This document shows positions 12,421-25,975 of a stretch of DNA of 64,000 nucleotides, one piece after another (within the stretch, counting starts at the first letter, position 1; every line of letters starts with the position of its first letter). The stretch comes from Pithys albifrons albifrons (taxonomy: Eukaryota; Chordata; Aves; Passeriformes; Thamnophilidae). The stretch is from NCBI RefSeq assembly GCF_047495875.1, contig NC_092460.1, forward strand, positions 34,885,054-34,949,053, given 5' to 3'. The translations under genes were made by a program, and so were the position numbers. The notes beneath the pieces are model-generated. The model was given only the letters and a program-made list of their open reading frames with translations. It was not told the origin of the DNA and made no database searches.

Positions 12421-15400
12421 GGCATCACTTACCAACTCAGCAACTAGAGAAAAGAGTGTACAGGACCTAAATAAATTGCCTGCTCACTACAAATGGCTTT
12501 GAAAAGAGATGAAAACACAATATAATTTCTGTTACAGCTTTTAAAATCAGCACCTTAGCTTTGGACCTGGCTTTGAACTTCCTCCAAAAGTTCCAGTCAA
12601 CTAAATCAATTCCTGGTTGCCAGGAAGAAAAGTCATGAATTTTGTTTGTTTTTATGGAATAGGAGTGTTTTGGTCTTTGTTTTTACTAAGCTAAATATGT
12701 ATGTCAGTGAGTTGGCACTGTGCTTTCCACATTTAATTCTTCTGTTAGCAGGTGTTTTGATGCGAGATGGATCTCTCAATGTGTGTTGCACTTCACTCAT
12801 TTTTCCTGTGACAAAAAAGTCAGTTGGCATCAGCCTATTCAGGAAGGGCATAACTTACTAAGGCCAACACACAATAATACCAGTACTCATGAATGAAAAA
12901 TGAGAGCTTACTGATTGGTTCTGATTCGGGGGAAGAAAAAAAAAAAGAAGAGAAAAAAGGCAAGGCAGCAACAGCAACAATAACTCATCCTTCATATCAA
13001 TCCCCCACGGAACAAGCAATTTTCAGAGGAATTTGTTTACAAACAGCTACAAGGATGGGAAAAACAAGCCCACCCTGGCCTTATGACATCCAGGTTGATG
13101 GCTGCTAGGAATAGCGAGCAGGCAGTTTGCAAAAGCTGCATTGCATAACCACGTAGGGGCTCAGCACCAGACAAAAGGGTGGGACTGGGAGCTCACAAGG
13201 AGTATTTGGACATAACTTGAGAAAACAGATTTTCAAACAGGCCTTACTAAAGAGGCCTCCAAACTTTATCAGCTCCTGGAGCAGCCGTTGTTTTATCCAG
13301 TCTAAACCAGAAGTTACTGATTGCATTTCTTTTTTTTTTTTCTTCCCTGGGAAGAAAACGAATCAGTCTGGCACACTGATTCATAGTGTTACTCCACTGG
13401 CTTTCCTCAGCTGGAACATTCCTTCTGTATCCCATGAAGGGCTATTAAAATAAATAAATCACAAGAACCATCTGTCCTCTGCAGAAAGGAGGGAATGGGG
13501 AGCTGCACTGGGTTTTCTTCTTGCTGCACAGTGTTGACCTCTTCCTGCTGCGAGACCAGCCCATGCTATATTGAGAACTACATCCAATATGCAACGATTT
13601 GTCTCTTTAGTTAAACTTTCAGTTGTACAGGAAGAAGGACTAGACCTGAGGCCACATGGGACAAAAGACAACATAACAGTATACTCAGAGAAAGGAATAT
13701 CATCTTGCTCTTCCTTTCCCAACAAAACCTTCATCATTTGGGATTTTTATATATTATGCTACCTTCTTCCACTTTAGTTGACATCCTTCATTTAGGCTAA
13801 AAGATACTACATGCTACCGAATATATATATATTAAAAGTATATGTGAAAAGTTATTTTTTCCATGAAAATTCACTCCTTACAGCAGTGCCTGCTTTCCAT
13901 TTTTCTTTAAAAAACATTGCACTGAATTTTCATTCACATCAGCAGAATATTTGTCTGCCCTCTGAGCAAAGCAATTTACTCCTCCTCTGGCATTAAAGCA
14001 AAGGAAGGGTAGGATGCAATTAAGCAATTAATTACACAGAGAGGTGATGCGATATACACCCTTACATGAATGTGAATGAAAAGGGAAAAACTAGGCACTT
14101 TTAAAAATATCTTTTAAGAGCAGTATGTTTTTGCTTAGAGATAGGCATCTGATCCTCTGTGCCTCATCAGGAGGAAACACTACTTGTCATCATAGGAAGT
14201 TATTGTTCCCAGTTAATTGATGACTGTAACATGCCTTGGGAACTTGGAATGTAACATATCATTGCTGTTACACAATGCTGAGGTCTTTTCAATCAGTTAA
14301 GTATTTCTATTAATGTGGATAACCCATGAGTGTTGCACTGTTTTCTTTGAGCATATTCTTTCTAAGCAATTTCACAATCTTCCTCCAATCCTGCAAAACA
14401 TGGTTTGTAAAATCTGCAAACAGCTATAAAAATATCAATCCTTATCGATGCTCAAATAAAAGATCCACGTTCTACAAATATTTTTAAAATGCCACTGCTT
14501 ACTCCAGCCATTCCTGTGAAAAGTGGAATTATCCAAAAGGACAAAGTTACACAGGGCTCCAGCATTTTGCAGACAGAGAATGCTTTTGTGATCCGCTCTC
14601 CTAAATGCCATTCTGGTGAAATTGCAGAGATGCAGGCAGGAATCTGCTTTCCAAGTGTTGCTCCTGCAGCTATCACTGCACATGGACACCTCTCCTTACT
14701 GGAAATTCTTCCTGACTTAATGGAGCAACGTGTTGCATGCAAGCACTAATAGTCTTCGCAAACTGGGGACCTAAAGGGGTCCCAATCGTCAAGACCGACA
14801 GGGTTAATTCCCTTCTATATCAAAAGACTTTCAGTAAAGATCCACATTTTTTAATTAGGATCAAAGGTCTTCACAGAAGATACCATCTTTTCTGGTATGA
14901 ATCTGGACATCACAGGAAAAGAGTCCATATTACATGCTGCAATCCTTTCCTAATGCTCATACAGCCTTCACCTCATCGATCTCTTTGCAATTTCCCATTT
15001 TCCTTGATAATCATCCTTTTGTACCTCAGGGTTTGTAAGTGGGTTTTATAACTTCTCTTTCAAGAATAAAGGGAGCTTAAACCAAAATAAAACCATGTTT
15101 GCCATTGCTAAGTGGAGCTACACACAGAGAAATATTATTTATGGCAACCAGAAAGATAAAGTAAATCAACACATATACACAGAGTGCATATTTGAAACAT
15201 TCAAGTTTGGCGATATGGACATATCATCCCAAAAGTTTAAGATATAAAGGGAAACAACATATTTCTGTTCACATACACAGAAAATTTCTGTTGTGCCTTA
15301 TGCATTTGCCAATAGAACAAATTGAAATTTGATGACTAGAACCACACAGCAATAAAGAGTGCCCCAGTCAGAACCAGCATAAAACCACAAATAAAAGGCA

Positions 15401-16701
15401 GTCCAGTCTGCCAAAGGCTGCCTGAAACCATGAGTAGGCTAAACCTTTTTATTTAGCAAAGATGAAAAGGGAAAAGTTCTGATGTGGTTGTCTGAGAGGA
15501 GCATGTTTCACAGCCACGGAACTGTGGAAGCACAGAACTGTCCTCCCAGGGCTTCCCAGACCCACATAAACAGTCTCAGCTGCTCACCACAGCCCTGCAC
15601 AGCTCCTGGCTTTAAGGTCAGAACAAGAACTCTGGTGCCAAAGAAACACTTCAAGCAAAAGCCCCGAGAGGAAGAACATAAATGAATGTCACTGAAGAAA
15701 AGTTGCTCTCCCTTCACATCTCATAGTTGCAGAATACAAAGCAGTTACCAGGGTGGATGGGTGCTTAAAGTTAAGTCCAGAAATCAGTTTAACTCTTTGA
15801 AGGAACAAGATGATATATCTCTCTGGCCCCGACAGACTCAACCAAGTGAAGGCCAACACTAGTGGGCTTTCAGCCTGCGAATCTTGATTCTGTTAAATCA
15901 GGAAAAACAATGGGTAAAAAACTGGTGTTGTTGACCACTAAGACTCACCATCTGAATACTGTACATAGAAACCTGTAGCTTGTCAGCTTAATTTGCAAAG
16001 GACAGACTTTACAAAAAATGCCTTGCCTACTACACGAGTCACTGGGAGTCTGTTGGGATCTCTTCATCCAAGCTGGGATGACACTCACCAAACCACACCT
16101 GCTCTTCTCATCAGGGCCTGTAATCTGACAACACAAACACAAAAAAAGGGCAGCATACAACATTGTGAGATGATACACTGCTTCTTCAGCTATTTGCATC
16201 TAGGAGAGAGAGTGTACAAACAGCAGTATTAGAGTAACAAAAAGGCCTCCACAGCCCTGTTTCAATCCCTTTGGAAAAGGGCACAAAATGGTGAGATGTA
16301 TCACCAGGAGCCACTTATGTTGTTTGGTTCAGCAAGTCATTCCTTTGGAGGACACCAAGGTTTATGTATTGTTCTAAACAACCCCCTATAACAAAAGCAC
16401 ATTTACACAAACTAATTAAAAAGTAACAAGAATGACAATGTCAAAAAGCAGTGTAAGAGACATGTAACATGGTGCTTCTACCAAACCCTTACTGTCACTA
16501 TGTAAGAAAGCACATTTTAAATACAGAGTCTAAACATTTTACCTTCTTGCAATTAGATTTTTAGCTTTGTCTCTATCTACACCATTCAATTCCTTATTTC
16601 TTAAGGATACAATTCAGTGACAGTTGTATATGCCTGTACTTTACAGGTGTGGTGTCAATATTCTCTCTATATTGTAATATATGTACATATTAACAGAGTA
16701 C
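12421..16701. other. Unique non-coding sequence
   Basis: I see no gene or transposon. The stretch has a T12 run at 13330-13341, a purine-rich patch near 12935-12970 and a short AT alternation near 13821-13831. The block around 14000-14100, rich in ATTA/TTAAT cores, looks like a possible regulatory element, but this is only an impression. Confidence 0.5.
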
Positions 16702-16796
16702 TGAATCACAGAATCACAGACTATTCTGAGTTGTAAGAGACCCACAAGGATCACTGAGTTCAACTCTTAAGTCAGTGGTCCATAAAGGGGAAGAAT
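16702..16796 (-). mobile_element. Truncated SINE/CR1 tail (TguSINE1-like)
   Basis: On the plus strand the segment reads GAATCACAGAATCACAGA, then TTCTGAGTTG, GACCCACAAGGATCACTGAG and TTCAACTCTTAAGTCAGTGG. Reverse-complemented, it matches the tail of the complete SINE at 37.64-37.79 kb, including the sequence just after the tRNA-like head (the CCACTGA/TTTAAGAGTTGGACTCGATG part). Similarity fades after about 16790, within the region corresponding to the B box, so the tRNA-like head is missing. The tail is shared with the CR1 subfamily that mobilises the SINE, so a 5'-truncated CR1 of that subfamily is an alternative. Confidence 0.75.
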
Positions 16797-19700
16797 TGTT
16801 ATTGAAAGAGCCATTCTGTTCACTTTAACAAAGAAAGCTTTGGTAAAGTTTATATAAACTAACTCATTTTCTGCTTATTGGCATGAAAATTGATTTCTTT
16901 TAAATATCTGCCCTAAGACAAAAATTACTGCCAAAATATAAGAAAGCAGCAATGACTTTAAAATGTACTTAAAAAAATCTAGATGATTAACATCTCCAAA
17001 GTACCCTCTTGCTATACAATAGGAATTTCTTATGTACAGGTTTTCCCTAAGGTGAACTATTAGTCATAAGTTTTCTTAGCTATCAAGCACTGATGTATCA
17101 GACATCTCATTGTTTATAGTAAAGGCATAAAATGTAGAACAGTACTTCTGACTTTTAGGGTATCCTATTTTAACCAGAGCAGTTAGTCAAAAGATAAAAC
17201 AACAATGTGTTTGATGTCTACTTTCATAAAAAAAGAGATTTTTATGATTCTGTTTTAATACAGAATTCTTAAAAATAGCCTCACTTGACCAAAAGAACAT
17301 TGGAGTGTAATGTGATACTATTTTCTGATCTAGCACCGGCTGTGACCCAGGAACATGAATATGCCACTTAATGGCTACAGATCTGGATCTTCACAAAAAC
17401 CAGAGCCACTCACTTATCCAAATGCTTACCTGATCCATTCCCACACAATAGTGTTGAAGAGCATAAACTACCTTTTCATACTTTTTTAATGCTTTAGTAT
17501 AATTTGTCATTCCTCAGGACAGGAATAAATAGAAGAAAACACAGAAGCCATAGAACATTGAAATTTAGTAACTCATAGCCTACCAGAAAAATGGAACAGG
17601 TGCTAGCAGAAACATGCATTTCTTGGCCTTTTATTGTTATAACAATCACAAATAAAAACATGCTAGTTGATTTAGGATACATCATCTAGCAGAATTTGGG
17701 TTATTTCTTTTAAATAAACACTTTCCTCAAGTCACAGCTTAAAGCAATTACAGACCTTTGTCCACTGATAAATTTAAAGCTGGCAGAGTCAGAAAAATTT
17801 CAGCTGCAGTAAATGTCCAGTTAATCCCAAGCCAAAATATGCTTGATTTTGATTTCCTGTGTGCTTTTCTTAGTTTATTGTTGCTACTACACCGAACAGA
17901 AATACACCTGAATAAAAGACAAACACAGGCACTGAGTCAGATCGTGGTGGCTCCCTGTTATCAAGATTCTTCCAGTCAAACCAGAACTCACCTCAAAAAG
18001 AAAAAAGCTTGTTTTCTTTGACCCAGTAAAACTATTTCTGCATGTGAAGATAGATAACAGAACTGACAGAATTTTAGGAATTCATAAACAGACAGGGTCT
18101 ACTTAATGTAGCTGAGACTGTTTTCCAACTGCACAATGTAAACACCTATAGTAGTTTCCTGACACACTAGTTGGGTCTTCTGAATTTCTTCACCTGGAAC
18201 TCAACTCATGCAAGTAGCAGCTATGAACAGGAGACTATGTTCACTCTCTGAAGAATATTTGCCACTTACCTATCATAAAAAGGGGATTTTTTAAAATAAT
18301 TTAAGCTGTATTTTTCCAGAGCAGAATAGAATGTAAATCTGCTCATGACGAAGAAAATTTAGTAAAGAATCAGGATGGGTTTACCTAGTTTCAAAGAATA
18401 AAAATACTGACATTAAGAACAAGGAAGTTCCTCCCTATTTGACTTTATCTGCCAAAAAGAAGCTACCAAGTTTCATTGTTTTGAGCAAAATACTCAGTAA
18501 TTGACAGCAATTAATTCTGTAAATATCTACCAATAAATTTTTTATTATTTTTCCATATTCCATTACTAAATTTCTCCTATAACAACAAGCAAATAAAGAT
18601 TACACATTTAAAACTAATATCTTGAGAAGTCATGAAATACTAAAATGCTATGGACACCTAATTAATGGAACTCTTTCCTACATTGAGGTAACTTATGTTA
18701 TCCTTTGGAGTAAGGCATGGAAAAGAATCTAGGTGATATGGATCAGAATAAAAACAAGCCTTTTTCTTCCATCATCTACAGCAGAGATATCTTGTTTCAT
18801 TTTCTGTAAGTTAAAAGCAACCAAAGTCAAAGTAAGGTGGATGTTGTGGCTTTTTCTGAATGCAGAAAACAAAGCTGCTCTACTCAGGAGCTGGCAAGGG
18901 GAGACTGAAGTCTACAACTTGTTTTATATATGCCTTTTTCTTCAAGATTCAACTGCATCTGAATTACATTTCAGTATCCCAGAGGCTGGAAAGAGTTTAG
19001 AGTGAAGCATCATCATGTGTGGGTCCTACCTGGGAAAGCAGGCAAAAACTTCTGCTCCACTGAAAGGGAAGAGCATGCAGCACAAGCTGAGGGACAGCCA
19101 TTCAAGCCTGACCCTTTATTTAGTTAGGAAGTCTGTCTTTAAATTTCCAGGGAGAAATAAAAGTAATTTTCTTCTTGCAGGATATCTTCAGGAGCAGAGA
19201 TACCTGGAAACACAAAACCAGGCAAAACTATTTTCCTTGTCCTGTATGGGTCTCTTCATGCAGACACTGTGGCAGGAATCCTGTAAGAGTTGAGTGATTG
19301 GCAGAAGTGGCTGACAGGACAGGGCTTTACAGTCACTCTTCCAGTTACTTTTGGCTTGGCAGAGGTCTCTCTCTTACCAGAATGCAGCCTGGGAGCACAC
19401 AGTTCTCCCCAGAGCTGAGCTGAAGCCGACACTGCCTGGGAAGGGTCACGCTGGCTGCAGCAGGAACATGGGTTCCCACCTTTTGCACCCAATTATAAAT
19501 ACTCTGTACTATTCAGGAACAAGACCAACAAAAGTTCATCTTCCAGTGGCCATCCACTTCTAAATACAGCAGTGACATCTAGACGACCCTCTGGGTCTTG
19601 CTAAAATAGAAACAAACACAACAGTTTCCTGCAATCACTGAGCCAAGTCCCAGTGCAGTAACTGAGTCATGACAAGGCAAATTAGTCTTGACTGTATCAA

Positions 19701-19908
19701 TGCTCAAGTGCTCTCTTTATGACAGTAAACAGGGAAACAAGACCCCATCTCGAATCACAATGTTTAATTCTCACTTTCTCATACACTTTCTTAGGATTTC
19801 TCTTGACTTCCTAGATTTCTTTGGAAGTCCAAGATCAAGTCTTTTCAAATTCGTGTCAAGTATCATGATTACAAGGAGTGTATACAACAGGCCAAATGGG
19901 AGGAAAAA

Positions 19909-19970
19909 CAAAAACAAACAAAACCAAACAAAAACAACAAAACCAACCAACCAAACAAGAATACCAGGTT
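19909..19970 (+). repeat. CAAA/CCAA-rich low-complexity tract
   Basis: The plus strand consists of AAACA, AAACC and CCAA units with almost no G or T. It explains the lysine/asparagine/threonine-rich frame on the plus strand and the hydrophobic valine/phenylalanine/leucine-rich frame on the minus strand. Confidence 0.8.
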
Positions 19971-21042
19971 TGATACAGCAACAAGTTAGACCAGTGATTC
20001 TAACCATGCTTTTCCACACTGGTTCTGTCCTCATGCTGTTACTTTGATTTCAAAGACTCCACAGAGCAGAATTTTTACCCTTAATAGTCTGAAACTCCAG
20101 GTTCATAAAAGATTAAAAGAACCACTCTAGTATGGTGAAGAAGCAGTAGGCATGAAAATCTAAACATAAAGCTCTATGTGACGTTACTTCAAGAGGAAAA
20201 AAACCTCTGCAGGACACAGGATTTTATATTTGCTAACAAACAAGGGACTTCAGCCAATGGGGAGAAAAAAAATAACGGGCAGAAATAAAAATTGGACACC
20301 CTGAGGCCCAAACATGAAATTTACAGATGATAAACCCACTATTTATATAGGTTTTCAGAATGTCCAATTCTTGGTTAGAAAAACAGAGTGCACCTCACAA
20401 CATCCAAACACTGACCTGAAGCAAATTAAATTTAAGTATCATTAGAGTATAAGCAAACCAGTTCTCTTGAATGCTGAGCACCCATGGTACCCATGAGCCT
20501 CCCTGGAAGCCAGTGGGAGGCAGACTGGGGAGAGTGAAGAATAAAAACCAATACAGCTACTTGGTCTCAAATAGTCCCATGAGCACCAACAGTGTGGAGT
20601 GTATTTTCTTCCACAGAAAAAAACCCCATTCATATAGGGAATGAATAACCTCAAAACTCAGTTCTCACTGCAGTCTATCAGCTGTCCTCTCTGCTGTGCC
20701 ACCATACAGCTCTTCACAGAGCCACATAAGCTATTAAGATGATTTAGATGAAAAATACCTCTTTGAAAGAATTTTCAGATTCATCTTAACTTCAAGGCAT
20801 TACATAAAAGCCAAGGCAGAAACAAGCCTTATATCTAACCAATATAAGGGCCCAAGGGGAAAGTCAGTGGTCTATCACTAAACACTTTGATGTTGCCTGT
20901 GTATCAACAGGCAGATCCTTCTGACACACTGCAGTGATAAAATATGCCCAAATGAATACATGTACTGCCTTGTGAGTATATAAATCCAATTCAGTTCCAG
21001 GCTGGTGACAAAGATTAAACTAATCATGGGATAGCAGAAAAC

Positions 21043-21120
21043 TAACAGCAACAAAAAAACACAAAACTAAAAAAAAACAAAACCCTGGAACAAACAAATA
21101 AACATAAAAAACAACAAAGA
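21043..21120 (+). repeat. CAAA-rich low-complexity tract
   Basis: This is an interrupted A-rich tract of ACAAAA and AAACA units with a short unique interruption near 21085. It has the same composition and strand orientation as the tracts at 7.06, 19.9, 25.9, 54.4 and 60.5 kb. Confidence 0.7.
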
Positions 21121-23637
21121 AGCCCCATTTTCAGCAGGTAAAGTTCCTGACAGTTTACTATGCAACTGATTTAATAGCAATGGTGGTATAAAATAGAGAA
21201 AAATTTATTAAACAATCAACAGTCATCCGAACTTTAGAAGATTAACTTAAAGTAACTATGAAACCACAGGCAGTTAAGCACCGTAGCTTCAGAAACTCAG
21301 TTTCTAGTTATTTTGTCCGAGTGAGTTGTACTGTGATTGGAGAGGGAAAAAAGTAAACTCAGAACAAAAGAAAATAAAGGAAAAAAAAAAATCACCAAAC
21401 ACCACCACAAACTAGAAAAGCAAGTTATCTCCATGTGGGAAAGAAATATATTTGTATCTATTTTGCTACAAAGAAAGTTTCACATTTCTGTATAAATGCA
21501 GTATCAGATTCAAAGTCACTTCCAGTTCCCTTCACTGCAGCATTTTACCTAATCATCCATGCAGCTTTCACATTTATTTTCACCCTTCAAAATAAAAAGG
21601 AGTCATACAGCTTCTCCATTGTGTGGAAAAAAATAGAGCTTGATTAAGTAACAAATAAATTCCTGTTTACAAGAAAAACTGGCTTGCTTGTATTACAATG
21701 AGGACACAATAATTTATGGATGAGTTAAGGTGAATCTCTGTTTAACATGCTTTCCAAACTGCACCACTCTTTTGTTAATGCACTCAAAGCATTAGGAAAG
21801 AGTATAGTTCAACATCTGGAAAATGGATTCTGTGATTGTGAAATCCAGTTTGTAAGCAGAAAAATCCCTCTTCTGTGAGAGAAAAGAAAATGGACAGCCA
21901 AAATTATTCCAAAAGAGAAAGATGATGGGATATTTCTTGCCTTCAAACTCAGCATGGGTGACTGAAAATGCTTAAATAATCCTTCCTTCCAGCATACGTC
22001 ACAAGAAAAACAGTAAAACCCCAAGACTGGGGTGTGAAGGTCAAGCCAATTTGCCTTCTTGTATTCCTGACAACAAGGATTTTTCTAGATGGAGAGGGGT
22101 CCATGCAAAGATTGAGAATTAAAGTACTGAACATGGGTACCTTTGGTGCTGCCACCCAAGAGGAAGAACAAGACATCAGCAATCATTTCTACAAGACAAG
22201 AGCTGCTTTTTTTGGTTTCACAGGAGCGGCTGAATCTCCCAGGTGTTCTAACTCCAGCTGGCAGGGAGCAGCTCCATCGACAAAATGCATGGCTCATCTT
22301 TTACCATGGCTAGAATTGCCTGAACATGCAAACTCTCCAAAATGCATTCAAATCATCCCTTAATGTGAAAATTGCCCAGTCCATCAAAGCCATCTGGAAA
22401 ACATCACATATTACACAATAAGGTCCAGATATCTACATTGGTCATATATTTGGATGTCTGTATTAAAAAAGGCAGTATCATACTACTCTCATACCAAACT
22501 TAAAAAGCTTTGTACTAAACAGCTTAAGTATTGCTAAAAGAGCTAACATTTAAAACCACAGAGATAAGATTAAAACAAAACAAAGAACGTTGCAGCTTCA
22601 GAATCTCTGGAAATGCCACCAGCATTTCTATGCAAGCACAGTAAAAAAAGGAACAGATTTGACTTGTAGATTTACTGAGGGGGATGGAAAGCCAAGGATC
22701 AGATAACTTTCCAATACACCATAATGTATCTGCAGAAACTGGCTTCTCACATAAGCCAACATGAGTGCTTGGTTTGCAGGCACAAGGCTGTCCAATTGAA
22801 GTAGCTGTAGCATCACAGGAAGAGGACAAAAAATGCATCAGTTGTTGGTATGAGAAAAATCACAGGAACTACCCAAGACAGACTGTCTTGTGGTTTCCTT
22901 TGGGTTAGCAGAAATCATAGGAGTACTTTGCTGATTGCCTTAGAATAAGTATTTGCCAGCAAATTACCACAGTGGTTTCCTCTTAAGAATAATGTGTGTG
23001 CTCAAATAATGATTCTACATCACTAAAATAGTGAAATTCTGCTATTGATTTTGATGATTGCTAGAAAAAAATACAGAACAAATCCTTTGTATCTGATCCG
23101 TTGGAGCAAAATTTTACCAGAAATTAAAAGGCAGAGGACTTTGCAGCACCAAGCTGAAGGAAGTGCAGCATGGTAACTTTTGGCAAATGCTATCATTATA
23201 AACAGTGACCATGGTAACGAGCGGGATTTTTTTCCTCTAGACCCTGGGGAGAAAAAAAAAACCCATGGACATTTCTCTGTGTGTACATATATTAGTCTTT
23301 GTACGTCATTACAATGTTTGTGTGTCAAGACCTTGCTTTAGAACAGCTGCTCGTTTGCTTAGGCTAATGTATATTCCCATTGATTTCCTGCTAAAAAAGG
23401 AAACGTGACATACACAACTTTTCCTTCTTCTCTCCACTGGTTGCCTCAAATAGCAAACCTCTAAATTTGGAGAAATTTTAAGCTGATAAATGAGGGGCAA
23501 GAAAGGAAAGAGGATTCTACCTAATACACATGTAACAAAATGGTAACTGTTTTTTGATGTGTTATTTCTGGCCAGTTTCTTTTCCAAGTACATCTGTTTA
23601 AAAACCACAGTTAAATTACTTTACCCTGCAGTTAACA

Positions 23638-23682
23638 GGGCGGGGGCGGGGGGGGGGGGGGGGGGGGAGGGGGGGGGGGGAG
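23638..23682 (+). repeat. Long poly-G tract
   Basis: The tract reads GGG-C-GGGGG-C-G20-A-G12-A, so 40 of about 43 bases are G. It sits in otherwise AT-rich sequence with no CpG island around it. Such a tract could form stacked G-quadruplexes. It could also be a length or consensus artefact, since such runs are hard to sequence and assemble. The glycine-run open frame across it has no coding support. Confidence 0.9.
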
Positions 23683-24170
23683 TTGGAATGGTAAAAAAAA
23701 AATCAACTATTAAAATGCTGGTACCTAAAAATGGCTCTTTGGGACAGTGAAAGTCAACTTAAAAATAATAATTACAAGGCTGCAAGTACTTTCCAAGTTA
23801 TAAATCGCTTTATAAGTATCCTCTGACACAGGAAAACCTTCTTTGATGGAAGCTAGTGTCTAGATTGTGTACCAGAGTGGCACCATAGCACTCAAAACAA
23901 CACTTAGGCAAAACTGATGCCTTTGAAATCACACTACTGCTTCAATCACTGCTCAGCAGATCCAACAGAACAGCCTGGAGTAACTCACTGGTCAAAACCA
24001 AGTCCTGGTTATCTTCCCTAAAGAAGTGGACCACATGATTAAGATTTCCAGCTTTTAGTCTTGAATCACAGACATTTGCATCACTGTGCTTTGTATGTAA
24101 GTGCTTAAGATACACATAATGCTCCCACCCTGTTTAGGTATCTCTAGTTTGCCTATACAAAATCATGATA

Positions 24171-24240
24171 GAACAACTTTGACTGTCATGGACCTCCACA
24201 GGCCATGCAGTCCAATCTACTGCTCTAGGAAGAATCAGAT
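24171..24240 (-). mobile_element. Possible ancient CR1 tail remnant
   Basis: The order CATGATAGAAC, GGACCTCCACAGGCCATGCA and GTCCAATC weakly recalls an inverted CR1 3' end (gaagggacctcNNgaggtcatctagtccaacc). Too many positions differ to be sure. Chance similarity is a real alternative. Confidence 0.3.
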
Positions 24241-25492
24241 GTCAGTTTGAAACACAGGAAAAAACATTCATATTGAAACAACTTTATTATAAGGCACTCC
24301 CAAAAAGAGGTCTTGGAGTGATTTAATCTCTCACTTGGAGAAATGTCAATTGACTACTAGAAACTTGATTATTTCTGCTGGATATGGAACAGCCAATGCA
24401 CAGGAAGGCCCAGGAAATTGCAGATCTGGTCCTCTAGTCAGTAAGGAGACCCACAAGGATACAACTGGCAGATATTCATCAGTCATCCCAGTTCTCAGCT
24501 ACAAAAAAATGCCATTAACTACTCTGAAGTCATATGAGCATATTGGTGTTCTGATTGTAAGAAATAAAAGCTAATATCATTATTTCCTCATGAAAATTCC
24601 CTTTGATGACAACTCTACTATATACTCATTGCTCTTGTGTAATACCTACCACACCCTTCAATAGAACATCCCAAGAGCAACCACAGGACCAATAAAATTA
24701 AAAAGCCCCTTCGAACTCACCATCATCTATCTGTGAGTCATTCCTAAGAGTAAGCATATTTTACTGACATAAGGATACCTTATAATTCTGAATAAAACTT
24801 GTATTTTCATTCTTTTGTACCCCACTGCCATCCTGCAATGAGGCACTTCTTTCAGATGCAAAAAATCCTGTGTTCTTGATCATTGTCACCGTGGTTAATA
24901 AAAAGGCCTGTGTGGAAAGCTTTGTGACCTAGAAAGGAGATGTATTGTATGAATGATGCACCAAGCCCAGAGAGTAAGACGTCATTATTCTATTTATATC
25001 TATAGGCAGAGGAAAAATGAGTCCAGTAAAAAGATTAAATACTTCACATACCGCAGGAATTTTCAGTTAAATGAATGGATTTTAAAATAATCATGAAGAC
25101 TAGCATCCTTGTGCTAAAAGAATAAATGGTCAAATCTATGGTGATCAAATATCATAATTTTGGCCAATTTGTGCATTGTTTGCTGCATCTCCAGTTGTCT
25201 GACATGAAGCAACAATATTGTAAATCTGTGGTTTACAAGTATGCTATAAAGTCCATTTAATTGTTTTCAACTGTTTCTAGTAATCTCACCAGGTATTTTG
25301 AAATAAAGCATTTTTTTCTTCAGCTTTTCTTCCAGGACAATGTTCTTCCCTCTTCTGTGGCTGCACACTGAAATGGCATATGAGCCAGAGACACAACTAC
25401 AGCTGAGAGGCATCAGACGAAAACACCACCTGGACAGTTTGTGGCACAGCTTTCAGAGTTTACAGAACACAATGCAGATCTCACACCTCTGA

Positions 25493-25505
25493 TTTTTTTT
25501 TTTTT
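25493..25505 (+). repeat. Poly-T run (13)
   Basis: This is a homopolymer T run. It is not preceded by a recognisable retroposed sequence on the minus strand. Confidence 0.8.
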
Positions 25506-25922
25506 CTATTCAGATTGGATAAAGTGCAAAAAGGAAGGAAAGTATAACTCATCATTCCCAGGAAATCATGATGAAGGGCAGTTTTAGTGTCCACAAATCC
25601 TGTAATCTCTTGGGTGCTTTTCCTGTTATGTTCCCCTTACATTGTCTAATCATCAAACAGCATCAACACTGAGCAGAGGTAAAAGCTCCCTGAATTTATT
25701 ACTTGACATCACTGGAGTCCACTTGTAAGAAGTAATTGTTAAGATAACAAGAATCTCTCTCTCACCTCTGCGCTTCATTTAAGCCTTAATTCACACAATT
25801 GCCTCTCCCATTTTAATAATGTTCTGCGAAATCACTGGCAAGCACAGAAGAGCTTAGAGACCCACTTAAACACATTTAACCTACATACAAAGAGCTAAGG
25901 GAGCTATTTCAGCCCTGCCTTC

Positions 25923-25975
25923 AAAAAAAAAAAAAAAACAAAAACCAAAAACCAAACAAACAAAACCAAAAAACC
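25923..25975 (+). repeat. A16 followed by CAAA/CCAA-rich tract
   Basis: Sixteen A in a row are followed by CAAAAACC and CAAACA units up to about 25975. Composition matches the other C/A-rich tracts in the window. It may be a diverged retroposon tail or an expanded simple repeat. Confidence 0.8.

Larger units (their letters stand above)
16797..23637. other. Unique non-coding sequence with A-rich patches
   Basis: The open frames are short and overlap on both strands. The frames around 19688-20047 and its antisense shadow are driven by a CAAA-rich tract. I see no exon-like structure or RNA gene in this stretch. Confidence 0.55.

Noticed and set aside
19771..20034. Minus-strand frame with a strongly hydrophobic stretch, resembling a membrane protein
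   Set aside because: The hydrophobic part is the complement of a CAAA-rich tract (GTT/TTT codons), a compositional artefact.
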